A program made the translations under genes and the position numbers. A stretch of DNA of 64,000 bases from Sphingobacteriaceae bacterium (lineage in GTDB: Bacteria > Bacteroidota > Bacteroidia > B-17B0 > Aurantibacillaceae): contig JADJXI010000017.1 in NCBI GenBank assembly GCA_016715905.1, positions 310,001 to 374,000 of the forward strand, read 5' to 3'. This document shows positions 1-8,881 of this stretch, piece after piece; within the stretch, counting starts at the first letter, position 1, and each line of letters begins with the position of its first letter. The notes beneath the pieces are model-generated. The model searched no databases and was not told where the DNA came from. It saw nothing but the letters and a program-made list of their open reading frames with translations.

Positions 1-741
1 ACTTTAAAAGTCTGGAAACAAAAAAACAAAAACGAAAAAGGTCGTTTTGAAACTTACGATGCAAAAGGCATATCTCCGGACATGTCGTTTCTTGAAATGT
101 TTGATGTTGTTAATGAACAATTAATAGGAACAGGAAAAGAACCCATTGCCTTTGATCATGATTGTAGAGAAGGAATTTGTGGTGCTTGCAGTATGTATAT
201 TAATGGCCGTCCACATGGTCCCAAAGAAGGAATTACTACCTGCCAACTGCATATGCGAAGTTTTAAAGATGGCGATACTATTGTGGTAGAACCCTGGAGA
301 AGTGCAGCATTTCCGGTTATAAAAGACCTAGCAGTAGATAGAAGTTCATTCGATAGAATTATGTCTGCCGGCGGATTCGTGAGTGTTAATACCGGAAACG
401 CAAAGGATGCAAATAATATATTAATAAATAAAGATGATGCAGATAGTGCCTTTAATGCAGCCGCATGTATTGGCTGCGGAGCCTGTGTGGCTGCGTGCAA
501 AAATTCAAGCGCGATGTTATTTGTATCCGCTAAAGTTTCACAATTAGCTTTATTGCCACAAGGACAAATTGAAAAACAAGACCGTGTATTAAACATGGTA
601 AAGCAAATGGACGAAGAAGGATTTGGTAATTGCACCAATACCGGTGCTTGTGAAGCCGAATGTCCAAAATCAATTTCCTTAGAAAATATTGCGAGATTAA
701 ACAGAGAGTATCTTGGTGCTACGTTAGCACAGAATAAATAA
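1..741 (+). CDS. sdhB: Succinate dehydrogenase/fumarate reductase iron-sulfur subunit (5' truncated by window)
   Basis: The frame is open from base 1, so the true start lies upstream and 246 residues are visible. This subunit carries electrons between the flavoprotein and the membrane quinone site of complex II. All three cluster motifs are visible, numbered from the first visible codon: a [2Fe-2S] ferredoxin motif CREGICGAC with Cys 55, 60, 63 and 81; a [4Fe-4S] motif CIGCGACVAAC with Cys 156, 159, 162 and 166; and a third group, Cys 211, 217 and 221, typical of the [3Fe-4S] cluster. Nearly the whole protein is present judging from a usual family length near 250 residues. The flavoprotein and cytochrome subunits are presumably upstream. 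The gene ends 6 bases before the convergent TPR gene. Succinate versus fumarate direction cannot be told from this subunit. Confidence 0.95.
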   Translation, partial: TLKVWKQKNKNEKGRFETYDAKGISPDMSFLEMFDVVNEQLIGTGKEPIAFDHDCREGICGACSMYINGRPHGPKEGITTCQLHMRSFKDGDTIVVEPWRSAAFPVIKDLAVDRSSFDRIMSAGGFVSVNTGNAKDANNILINKDDADSAFNAAACIGCGACVAACKNSSAMLFVSAKVSQLALLPQGQIEKQDRVLNMVKQMDEEGFGNCTNTGACEAECPKSISLENIARLNREYLGATLAQNK

Positions 742-747
742 TTTTTC

Positions 748-2226
748 TCAAGATCTGGTTTGAATTTTTTCTAAAGTTACTGAAATGTTCTTTTCTCTTG
801 GCATCATTGCCATTTGAATTCTGCGGGCATAATGAATAGAATCTAAAATTTCCTTTTGCTTTTGTTCCACTTGTGCTTTTTGCTCAACTATTAATTTGTT
901 CGTTTTTCTCTTTTGACTGTAACTAATAAATACAAGCACAATAATAACCAGCATAAATAACAAACCAATACTGAAAAACACTCTTTCCCTTTTCTTTTGC
1001 CTGATTTCTTCATTAGCTAATGCATTTAATTTGTCTTGTTCGGCCAACATCGTGAGTTCCTTTTTATCAAATTGATACTGCATGTCTTTTTTTACGGAAG
1101 CTTTTCTTGTTTCATCATTACTAAGACTGTCTTTCATTTTAATTTGCAGTTCAAACATATCATAAGCCTCTTTATACTTTTTCTGTTTTAAATAGATAAA
1201 CCTTAATGTACGTGCTGAATTTCTTATAACTATTGGACTCTGTGTTTCTTTAGCCATTTTCATACTCTCCTGAGCTGATAACATTGCTTCACTAAATTTA
1301 TCCATTTCGAAATATGCTTGTGCTATAATATCTAAAGTATTTGAAATAGATTTTTTATCTCGAACTAACTTTGCATACTTTAATCCTTCATTAAAATAAT
1401 ACAAAGCAGAATCATAATTCTTTGCCATTTTATGCAAAAAACCAATATTATTATTGCTTTTTGATAGCCCGTCTAAATCTTGAACATCTTGTCTGATTCT
1501 TAATGCATTTATGTGATAATAAAAAGCCTTATCCATTAAACCTAAATCGGAATTAATCATGCCTAAATAATTATAAGACGATGCAATTCGACTCGAATCA
1601 TTTAGTTCTAAATTTAACTTTAGACTCCTTTCGTAATACGTTAAGGCTGTTTGCAATTCGTTTTGCTTTTTATGAATATTCCCAATATTAATTAAACATG
1701 CCGCCATCCCACGCTTATCTTTTAATTTTTCAAGCCAGGTTAAACTTAAATGATATTGTTCCAGCGCTTTTAATAAATTCCCTTGAATATCATAACCAGC
1801 GCCAATATTAATTAAAGAATAGGCGGCAGTTAAACTATCATTTACTTGTAAACTATAAATAACTCCTTTTTTAAATAATTCTAATGCAGCGAAATTATTT
1901 CCTGCCAGGTTTTCCATATATCCTTTATTATTATATGCAGAGGCTAAACTTTCCTTATAATAATTTTTCAAAGATTCATTTTCACATGTTAAATTTCGTT
2001 CACATACTTTTATTATTTCTTCATTATAAATATCCCACAAATCCCTATCCTTTTCATCGTTGATTAATTCGTTAAGCGCATTAATTCTAATTGAGTCTGG
2101 AATGCTTTTTTTTAAAAGTATTTTAAGCGAATCCCGAAAACTATTTTGAGCCTGTAAATTTAAGGATGCAAGAACACCAATTAAAATAATTTGCCTTATA
2201 AAAAGAATTGACAGTTTAATTTTCAT
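748..2226 (-). CDS. TPR / single-TM / signalling-helix tail protein (family member A)
   Basis: Predicted 492 residues from the ATG at 2226; a TTG at 2247 would add 7 residues but spoil the signal peptide. N-terminal signal peptide ends near LNLQAQ. Residues about 100-380 hold tandem TPR-like helical pairs with recurrent N-N-[IL]-G and YY-x-[KR]-[SA]-L patterns. One transmembrane helix spans about 416-436 and is followed by KRK residues, which places the C-terminus in the cytoplasm. The tail KQKEILDSIHYARRIQMAMMP is the family motif, but with MMP where the others have QIP, and the end is divergent. It overlaps the upstream member B by 11 bases, so the two are probably co-transcribed and translationally coupled. 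Function unknown; a periplasmic sensor is inferred from topology. Confidence 0.85.
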   Translation of the reverse strand: MKIKLSILFIRQIILIGVLASLNLQAQNSFRDSLKILLKKSIPDSIRINALNELINDEKDRDLWDIYNEEIIKVCERNLTCENESLKNYYKESLASAYNNKGYMENLAGNNFAALELFKKGVIYSLQVNDSLTAAYSLINIGAGYDIQGNLLKALEQYHLSLTWLEKLKDKRGMAACLINIGNIHKKQNELQTALTYYERSLKLNLELNDSSRIASSYNYLGMINSDLGLMDKAFYYHINALRIRQDVQDLDGLSKSNNNIGFLHKMAKNYDSALYYFNEGLKYAKLVRDKKSISNTLDIIAQAYFEMDKFSEAMLSAQESMKMAKETQSPIVIRNSARTLRFIYLKQKKYKEAYDMFELQIKMKDSLSNDETRKASVKKDMQYQFDKKELTMLAEQDKLNALANEEIRQKKRERVFFSIGLLFMLVIIVLVFISYSQKRKTNKLIVEQKAQVEQKQKEILDSIHYARRIQMAMMPREKNISVTLEKIQTRS

Positions 2227-3640
2227 TTTTAACGTGTAGCTTTTCAATAATATTTTTCACTCTATTTTCACTAGGAATTTGCGCCATTTGTATTCTTTTG
2301 GCATATTTTATAGAGTCTAGTATTTCTTTTTGTTTTTCTTCTAAAATAATATTTTGCTCACTTATCACCTCTTTTTGTTTTTGAATTTCAAGATTTGCCT
2401 TACTTTTACTTTTAAAGTTACGATAGAAAATAAAAGCCAGTGAAATACTTAGTGCCAAAGCGCCAAATAATACATTTCGTTGTGTTGCTTTTTTATCAGA
2501 TTCTACCTTTTGCTTTTCCAACTGTGCATTTTTAAGCGCAATTTGTGCATCTTTTTTATCTGATTCGTATTTCTCCGTCATTGCTGCAATCTCTTTTGCA
2601 TTCGCTTCCGAATACAGTGTATCCTGTATATTGTTTACTTGTTGTAAGTAATATCCTGTGCTGTCAATATTACCTAATGCAGCGGAAGTAACAACCAAAC
2701 GTTCACAGGCTGATTTTATCCCAATTAAATAAGAAGCTGAATTGGCATAAGACTTAGACATCAGCAAAAACTGATGTGACTTATTCATTTGCTTTAGTTT
2801 TCCATAAGTGTCGCCGATGCGCCAATAAATTTCACTTAATAATCTAGGGTCGCCTAAATGATGATATATTGGCAATACTTTATTATACGCTTCAATCGCC
2901 TCATTATATTTATTTGCTTCAGATAACAGCTGGCCCATGGCTGTATAATTTTCGGCTATTAAAGTAGAATCACCAATAATTAAAGCGTGCTTCAATGATC
3001 GCCGGAACATCATTTCTGATTCTTTGTTTAATTTCAGCTCATCGTAACAAGAACCTAAATTTATACAACAAGAGGCAATTCCATAATCATCTTTCTGTCG
3101 TTCGCGAATTTCTAATGATTTGAGAAAATAACTTATAGCTGTTTTATAATCGTGTTGTTGAAAATAAATTGTTCCCAAATTATTTCCGCCTCGGGCTATT
3201 GCAACACTATCTTTATTGAATTCAGCTATCTGCATTGATCGTAAATAATGTTTAATTGCTTCTGAATAATTCCCTAAATAGTCATAGCAAATTCCCAAGT
3301 TTGAATTGGCATCGCATACTGTTTTAGTGGATCCATTACCATAAAAGTGAATAGCGTTTTTTAAATAAAAAATTGCCGAGTCATATTTACCCTTGTAAAT
3401 AAAACAAACTGCTTTTAAATTATTGGCAAAACCCTTAACTCGGGGATTGTCAAAATTTTTAGACTCGATTAACATTTTGTTTGCATAAAATGAAGCTGAA
3501 TCTAAATTGCCATTGAGGTGGGATTTACATTTCTGCCCAAGTAGACCAAAATAAATGCTGTCTTTTACCTGAGCAGAAAGAGAGGTATAAGTAAAAACAA
3601 CAAACAAAAAAACTACATTAACTTTATTCAGTTTTAACAT
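2216..3640 (-). CDS. TPR / single-TM / signalling-helix tail protein (family member B)
   Basis: Predicted 474 residues from an ATG. The signal peptide ends near SLSAQ. Tandem TPR repeats run from roughly residue 65 to 300, with repeat units such as SNLGICYDYLGNYSEAIKHY. A lysine-rich periplasmic coiled coil follows (about 340-385), then a transmembrane helix at about 389-406 (LFGALALSISLAFIFY) and a positively charged stretch, so the tail faces the cytoplasm. The tail reads EEKQKEILDSIKYAKRIQMAQIP and ends 19 residues after it. The sequence before the transmembrane helix is diverged from the near-identical group (C, E, F, G, J, K), so this is an older copy. It lies 37 bases downstream of member C and overlaps member A, forming one operon-like run. 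Confidence 0.85.
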   Translation of the reverse strand: MLKLNKVNVVFLFVVFTYTSLSAQVKDSIYFGLLGQKCKSHLNGNLDSASFYANKMLIESKNFDNPRVKGFANNLKAVCFIYKGKYDSAIFYLKNAIHFYGNGSTKTVCDANSNLGICYDYLGNYSEAIKHYLRSMQIAEFNKDSVAIARGGNNLGTIYFQQHDYKTAISYFLKSLEIRERQKDDYGIASCCINLGSCYDELKLNKESEMMFRRSLKHALIIGDSTLIAENYTAMGQLLSEANKYNEAIEAYNKVLPIYHHLGDPRLLSEIYWRIGDTYGKLKQMNKSHQFLLMSKSYANSASYLIGIKSACERLVVTSAALGNIDSTGYYLQQVNNIQDTLYSEANAKEIAAMTEKYESDKKDAQIALKNAQLEKQKVESDKKATQRNVLFGALALSISLAFIFYRNFKSKSKANLEIQKQKEVISEQNIILEEKQKEILDSIKYAKRIQMAQIPSENRVKNIIEKLHVKNEN

Positions 3641-3677
3641 TTAGTAAAAATAAAATTTATTTGAAAAATAAAAGTGA

Positions 3678-5324
3678 TTAGTTTTTACTTTTTTTTATCG
3701 TGCGATTAAGCATTGCCAGAATGCGACTATTATTCGGAATTTGCGCCATTTGAATTCTTCGCGCATAATGAATAGAATCTAGAATTTCTCTCTGCTTTTC
3801 CTCCACAATTTTCTTTTGATTTTCAACAAGTAACTTTTGTTTTTCAATAATTCCCTTTTGTTTTTGTGTTACTTTAAATCGATTGAACATAAAGCCTGCA
3901 AAGATCATTACTAATCCCAACCCTCCAAATAAAGCGTACTGCTGATTTTTCTTAGCTTTAATTTCTGCGCTTTGTTTGGCCAGCTCTGCGTTTTTTACTT
4001 CACTTTCTTTAGCATGCGCTACAGAATCTGCTGCAGCTTGTTTTTCATATTCGTATTTAAGTTGATTTTTAATACTGGCTTTACGGGTTGATTCATTGTT
4101 TATTGAATCGCGCATTTGAATATAAAGTTCGTAGTTATCAACTGCGCTTTTATAATCTTTAATATGTTTGTTTATAATCCAGAGATGTTCTGCTGCTCCC
4201 ATAATTGTTTTAACAAATCCCGCTTTCTTGGCAATTACCAAAGCATCGCTCGCTTTTTGCTGTGCCAATTTATACTCACCATTATTGATATGCACTGATG
4301 CAATTTTAATTAATGCAGAAGAAAGACCGCTTTGATCGTTAGTGCTTTTACTGATTACTAGTGCTGAATCATAATATTGCAAGGCTTCCTTACTCATTTT
4401 CTTGTTTTCGTATACATAACCAATATTCATGAAAGCAAAGGCTACTCCGTTTTTAAACCCAACTATCTTATAAAGTTCCAATGAAGAATATAGCATTTCT
4501 AATGCGAGATCATAACGTCCCAATGTTGAATGCGCACTTGCTAGATTGTTTAATAAAGTAGCTTTCGACTCCTTATGGCCAGATTTCTCAACTACCGATA
4601 ATCCACGTTCCCAATATTTAAATGCAGCATCTAGATCCCCTTGTCCTTTGTACACCATGCCTAAGTTAATTAGGTTCGTTATAATTCCATCCTGATCCTT
4701 AATCAATTCATTTAATTTTAGTGCTTTTTGATAATATTCAAGAGCTAAATTGATTTGACCTTGATTTTCATATAAATATGCAATATTGTTAAGCGATTGA
4801 CTAATGGCAGAAGTGTCTTTGAGTAGTTCGCGAATTTTTAATGCTTCGAGATCCATTGGTAGTGCTTTACTATGCAATCCTCTATCTTTATAAATATAAG
4901 TTATATTGTTAAGCGAATAAGCAATTCCGGTTGAGTCATGAATTTCTCTTTGAATTTTTAAGCACATGTTATAATGCTTTAGAGCTGAATCAGACTGCCC
5001 TCGAACAGACAGACAAAATCCACAATTATTTAATGACATGGCATATCTATAAGTATAGAATTTTTTTTCAACTTTTGTTAATGCATTTTTTGATGAAGTT
5101 TCATTATTTAGTTTGGAAATGCATTTCTCAAGTGCACTTTTAAATAGTTTACAGGCAGAATCTGGAAATTCACCATAAATTTGCTCTCCAAGCATTAAGG
5201 AGGTTTTAACCCTGGTAGAATCATTCTTTGCTTGAGAAAGTACTTTTCCCAATGAATCTGCATAATTAATCTGTGAACTTAACCTAAAGGAGAAAAAGAG
5301 AATAATAAAAGTTTTATGAAGCAT
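3678..5324 (-). CDS. TPR / single-TM / signalling-helix tail protein (family member C)
   Basis: Predicted 548 residues from the ATG at 5324; a TTG two codons upstream is possible. A short signal peptide (MLHKTFIILFFSFRLSSQ) is followed by about seven TPR units between residues 90 and 380, with LNNIAYLYENQGQINLALEYY as a typical unit. From about residue 404 it shares the conserved block of members E, F, G, J and K: RKASIKNQLKYEYEKQAAAD, a coiled coil, a transmembrane helix at about 463-480 (ALFGGLGLVMIFAGFMF), NRFKVTQKQK, and the tail REILDSIHYARRIQMAQIP. The protein ends NRTIKKSKN. The TPR region is poorly conserved relative to the block, as in all members. First gene of the run C-B-A. Confidence 0.85.
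   Translation of the reverse strand: MLHKTFIILFFSFRLSSQINYADSLGKVLSQAKNDSTRVKTSLMLGEQIYGEFPDSACKLFKSALEKCISKLNNETSSKNALTKVEKKFYTYRYAMSLNNCGFCLSVRGQSDSALKHYNMCLKIQREIHDSTGIAYSLNNITYIYKDRGLHSKALPMDLEALKIRELLKDTSAISQSLNNIAYLYENQGQINLALEYYQKALKLNELIKDQDGIITNLINLGMVYKGQGDLDAAFKYWERGLSVVEKSGHKESKATLLNNLASAHSTLGRYDLALEMLYSSLELYKIVGFKNGVAFAFMNIGYVYENKKMSKEALQYYDSALVISKSTNDQSGLSSALIKIASVHINNGEYKLAQQKASDALVIAKKAGFVKTIMGAAEHLWIINKHIKDYKSAVDNYELYIQMRDSINNESTRKASIKNQLKYEYEKQAAADSVAHAKESEVKNAELAKQSAEIKAKKNQQYALFGGLGLVMIFAGFMFNRFKVTQKQKGIIEKQKLLVENQKKIVEEKQREILDSIHYARRIQMAQIPNNSRILAMLNRTIKKSKN
3736..4118 (-). repeat. Conserved 3' block of the TPR family, copy in member C
   Basis: About 380 bases encoding the segment from RDSINNESTRKAS to ARRIQMAQIP. 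Closely related copies lie at 7309-7692, 8934-9310, 34797-35172, 48017-48400 and 49638-50020. Similarity falls away on both sides: upstream into the variable TPR region and downstream into the last 14-18 codons. Confidence 0.8.
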
Positions 5325-5364
5325 AAACAATACTAATATAATTGGATAAAGTCATATTCAAATA

Positions 5365-5635
5365 TTAAATTTTAAGAAGTTTTAATTTCTCAAATTGTGT
5401 TTTTAAATAAAAGGTTTCATTCTCATTCGGAATTTGCGCCATTTGAATTCTTCGCGCATAATGAATAGTATCTTGAATTTCCTTTTGTTTTTCTGTGATA
5501 ATATTTCCGGGTTTAATGGCCCGCACTAGTATTTTCAGGAAAACCAACCTCATTCCTCTCCTTCATGAATTGCGGAATTTCTTTTAAATTTAACAGGATA
5601 CAATCACAATATAAACCTATCGATTTACTAATCAT
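5365..5635 (-). pseudogene. Degenerate remnant of a TPR-tail family gene (member D)
   Basis: Two overlapping fragments in different frames. The downstream one (5365-5553) encodes EKQKEIQDTIHYARRIQMAQIP, the family tail, and continues into an unrelated LKTQFEKLKLLKI end. It lacks signal peptide, TPRs, coiled coil and transmembrane helix. The upstream fragment (5513-5635, 40 codons ending in TAA) contains NEVGFPENTSAG, which resembles the LGFPENIRNSA segment that follows the last TPR in intact members. Together they look like a gene that lost its N-terminus and the piece between the last TPR and the tail. The ATG at 5553 is preceded by AAGGAGAGGA, so a 62-residue peptide carrying only the tail could still be made. 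Confidence 0.7.
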
Positions 5636-5697
5636 AATGCTGTTTTTTGAAACAATTTTCGTAAATAGCAGAACTAATTAAATTAATAGCCGAGATT

Positions 5698-7254
5698 ATG
5701 ATTCGTATTTATACCAGCTTTATCTTTTTACTTACCTCTTTTACTTTTTACAAGGCACAACCCCTTACCGCATCTGAAATTGATGCATTAGCTAATAAAG
5801 CTATTGAAGCATTTGAGGTTCCTGGCATTGCCATAGGCATTATAAAAGATGGTAAACTCATACATGCAAAAGGTTATGGCGTGAAAAATATTGAAACAAA
5901 TGAAAAAGTAGATGAAAATACGTTTTTCGGAATTGCATCCAATAGCAAAGCCTTTACAACAGCCGCACTATCTATATTAATTGAAGAAAAAAAACTTATT
6001 TGGGATGATAAAGTCAGAAAATATATTCCAGAATTTACCTTGTACGACCCATATGTAAGTGAGGAGTTTACAGTTCGTGATTTAGTATGTCATCGCAGTG
6101 GTTTAGGGCTTGGCGCCGGAGATTTGATGATGTGGCCCGATTCTAATTTACATAGTATAGAGGATATTATTCATGGAATGCGATACTTAAAGCCGGTAAG
6201 CAGTTTCAGAAGCAAATACGACTATAACAATAACCTTTTCATTATTGCAGGCGAAGTTATAAAAAGAATTAGCGGAAAAAGCTGGGATGATTTTATTGAA
6301 CAAAAAATTATGATTCCTTTAGGCATGAATAATAGTGCTCCTTGTTTAAGTAAATTAAAAGAAAAAAAGAACGTTGCTCGACCACACGCAATAGTAGATG
6401 GAAAAATGAAAGTTGTACCCGTTGGCTGGAGTGAAACAGCTAACGCCGCCGGCGGAATTCAAACAAATATTGTTGAATTAAGTAAATGGGTAATTGCTCA
6501 ATTGAACCAAGGAAAATACGGTGATAACAATTCTTCACAATTATTCAGCGAAAAATCGCAACAACAAATGTGGTCTATTCAAACTCCAATTGCTGTGCGA
6601 ACCGCCACACCTTACAATACTAAATTTTCCGGATATGGTTTGGGTTGGGTAATTAATGATGTGAATGGATTTAAACAAGTGGGTCATACAGGCGGATTGG
6701 CGGGCATGGTTACACAGGTTACTTTGATTCCTGAATTAAATTTAGGAATCATTGTGCTAACCAATCAGCAAGTAGGTGCTGCCTTTACATCAATCACTAA
6801 TTGCATTAAGGATGGATACATTGGCTTAACTAAAAAAGATTGGATTACTGAAAATGCCGAGCGAGTAAAAAAAGCAAATTTATACGCTTCAAGAATTTGT
6901 GACTCAATAAATACCAATTTGAAGACAAACCCTGTAAAATTATCTGAAGAAAATCTTAAGAAATATAGTGGTAAGTTTCGCGATAGCTGGTATGGAGACA
7001 TTCAAATAAGTCTAAAAAACGGACGGATGTTTTTTAATTCCTCAAAATCAATTAGAATGAAAGGTGAAATGTTCTTTTATAATACAAATACATTTATTGT
7101 GAAATGGAACGAGCGTAGTTTTGATGCTGATGCATTTGTACATTTTATTGTTGATAACGCTGGCAAGGTTACCGGATTTAAAGTGGAAGCATTTTCGCCC
7201 CTGACAGATTTCAGTTTTGATTTTCAGAATTTAGATGTATTTAAAGTAGATTAA
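5698..7254 (+). CDS. Secreted serine hydrolase, beta-lactamase class C / penicillin-binding-protein-like
   Basis: Predicted 518 residues from an ATG. A signal peptide ends near residue 20 (TFYKAQ). The class C beta-lactamase-like fold is indicated by the SxxK motif S81-N-S-K84 with the nucleophilic serine, a YxN motif at Y176-N-N178, and H330-T-G-G in place of the KTG triad. Residues about 405-515 resemble the DUF3471 domain that often follows such hydrolases in Bacteroidota. The natural substrate cannot be read from sequence: members include peptidoglycan peptidases, D-amino-acid amidases and esterases, and real beta-lactamase activity is uncertain. It lies on the opposite strand within the first TPR cluster, divergent from remnant D and convergent with member E, 11 bases apart at their ends. 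Confidence 0.9.
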   Translation: MIRIYTSFIFLLTSFTFYKAQPLTASEIDALANKAIEAFEVPGIAIGIIKDGKLIHAKGYGVKNIETNEKVDENTFFGIASNSKAFTTAALSILIEEKKLIWDDKVRKYIPEFTLYDPYVSEEFTVRDLVCHRSGLGLGAGDLMMWPDSNLHSIEDIIHGMRYLKPVSSFRSKYDYNNNLFIIAGEVIKRISGKSWDDFIEQKIMIPLGMNNSAPCLSKLKEKKNVARPHAIVDGKMKVVPVGWSETANAAGGIQTNIVELSKWVIAQLNQGKYGDNNSSQLFSEKSQQQMWSIQTPIAVRTATPYNTKFSGYGLGWVINDVNGFKQVGHTGGLAGMVTQVTLIPELNLGIIVLTNQQVGAAFTSITNCIKDGYIGLTKKDWITENAERVKKANLYASRICDSINTNLKTNPVKLSEENLKKYSGKFRDSWYGDIQISLKNGRMFFNSSKSIRMKGEMFFYNTNTFIVKWNERSFDADAFVHFIVDNAGKVTGFKVEAFSPLTDFSFDFQNLDVFKVD

Positions 7255-7265
7255 AGTAAACATTA

Positions 7266-8864
7266 TTATCGCAATCGTTTCACTAATGCGGCTACTCTTT
7301 TCTCGCTAGGTATCTGCGCCATTTGAATTCGCCGAGCATAATGAATAGAATCTAGAATTTCTTTTTGTTTTTCTTCAACGAGTTTCTTTTGCTCTTCAAC
7401 AATTTCTTTTTGATGTTCAATAATTTCCTTTTGTTTTTGGGTTACTTTAAAACGGTTAAACATAAACCCGGCAAAAATCATGACTAACACTAATCCACCG
7501 AACAATGCGTACTGTTGATTTTTCTTTGCCTTTATTTCTGCGCTTTGTTTAGCCAGTTCCGCATTTTTTACTTCACTTTCTTTAGCATGTGCAACAGAAT
7601 CAGCCGCCGCTTGTTTTTCGTATTCGTATTTGAGTTGGGATTTGATACTTGCTTTGCGGGTTGATTCATTATTGATGCTATCGCGCATTTGAATATATGT
7701 CTCGTAAAATTGCAGCGCCCTATTGTATTCTCCTGACTTTTTATAATAGGTTGTTAGTTGAAACGCTGAATTGCGAATATCTTCCGGAAAGCCTAACTCA
7801 TTACTAAGACTCCAACTTTTACTAAAATTATCTAAAGCTTGTGGCATCCGGTCTTTTTTAAGATAAATCCTTCCCATGTTAATGAGCGTACCAATCAGCC
7901 CTTTTTTTTCACCGGTCTTTTCCTGTAAGTTCTTGGCAAGTTGATGATATTCCAGCGCTTTTTCGGTCATCCCTTCTTCATTAAAAATAACGGCCATGTT
8001 ATTAAGCGTTTGCGCCTCTCCCTGCTTATCATTTATATTTCTTCTGATCCTTAGACTTTCTTCATAATACTCCAGGGCTTTTATTTGCTCTCCCTTTTTT
8101 GCAAGGAGTTTTGCAATACCATGCAATGAATATGCTTCGCCTCTTCTGTCTTTTACCTCTTTCTGTAAGAGTAAAGCTTTTTGGTAGTAGTTTAAAGCAG
8201 ATTCAACATCGCCTTGCGATTGGTAAACAAAGCCCAAGTTGAGCAAGGCATTTGCCACACCTACATTATCGTTCAATTCTTCCAGCATCCGTAAACTGAG
8301 TTCATAATAATGAATGGCTTTGGGAATGTTACCTTGCTTGTCGTATACAACCCCTAAACTTCCAAATATTGTTGCAATTCCTCCCTTATCATAAAGCTCT
8401 TCAAATATTTTCAGCGATTTTTCCCAATACATCACAGCCTCTTTCATTTGCGATAAACGCTCGTGTATTGTTCCAATATTCTTGTAAGTCTCAGCTATTT
8501 CCCCTTTGTCTTTAAGCTCTTCGAATGCTTTTATGGTACTTAGATAAAGTGATATTGCCTCCTGTGCATGACCATTGTTAAAGGATAAATAAGCTTTGTT
8601 CCGCACTGAAGAAGAATGGTATTTTAAATAAAAATGGCGATATGGCGAATTTGCTTTAAGTTCATTTTCAGAAATGTGGAAAATCTGTTCGTTCCAAACC
8701 GGCCAAACAGCATCATCATTTTCCAATTCAATCATTTTGGATAACAATATACAACGGGTTGTATCATGCTTAGCGTTCTTTAATATCAACTGAAGTGAAT
8801 CGATGGTTTTGTTCTGTCCTAAAAAGGAAAGTGGTAAAAGGAATATGAACCAAAATCGGAACAT
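7266..8864 (-). CDS. TPR / single-TM / signalling-helix tail protein (family member E)
   Basis: Predicted 532 residues from an ATG. The signal peptide ends near SFLGQ, and the mature protein begins NKTIDSLQLILKNAKHDTTRC, the N-terminal signature shared with members F and K. TPR units occupy about residues 95-390 (for example LNLGFVYQSQGDVESALNYY). The conserved block starts at residue 393, the transmembrane helix is about 452-469, and the cytoplasmic coiled coil EIIEHQKEIVEEQKKLVEEK leads into the tail ending ARRIQMAQIPSEKRV plus 8 residues. A 95-base stretch (7348-7442) is identical to 8973-9067 in member F, which lies 17 bases upstream, so the two are a tandem pair with recent exchange or duplication of their 3' ends. 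Confidence 0.87.
   Translation of the reverse strand: MFRFWFIFLLPLSFLGQNKTIDSLQLILKNAKHDTTRCILLSKMIELENDDAVWPVWNEQIFHISENELKANSPYRHFYLKYHSSSVRNKAYLSFNNGHAQEAISLYLSTIKAFEELKDKGEIAETYKNIGTIHERLSQMKEAVMYWEKSLKIFEELYDKGGIATIFGSLGVVYDKQGNIPKAIHYYELSLRMLEELNDNVGVANALLNLGFVYQSQGDVESALNYYQKALLLQKEVKDRRGEAYSLHGIAKLLAKKGEQIKALEYYEESLRIRRNINDKQGEAQTLNNMAVIFNEEGMTEKALEYHQLAKNLQEKTGEKKGLIGTLINMGRIYLKKDRMPQALDNFSKSWSLSNELGFPEDIRNSAFQLTTYYKKSGEYNRALQFYETYIQMRDSINNESTRKASIKSQLKYEYEKQAAADSVAHAKESEVKNAELAKQSAEIKAKKNQQYALFGGLVLVMIFAGFMFNRFKVTQKQKEIIEHQKEIVEEQKKLVEEKQKEILDSIHYARRIQMAQIPSEKRVAALVKRLR
7309..7692 (-). repeat. Conserved 3' block of the TPR family, copy in member E
   Basis: Copy of the block described for member C. 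Positions 7348-7442 match 8973-9067 in member F base for base over 95 bases. Confidence 0.8.
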
Positions 8865-8881
8865 GATTTGAAGATAGTGAT

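Noticed and set aside
5698..7254. Naming the serine hydrolase a beta-lactamase resistance gene
   Set aside because: SxxK and YxN are shared by many esterases and peptidases, the KTG triad is HTG, and it has a DUF3471-like domain; sequence does not support a resistance claim.
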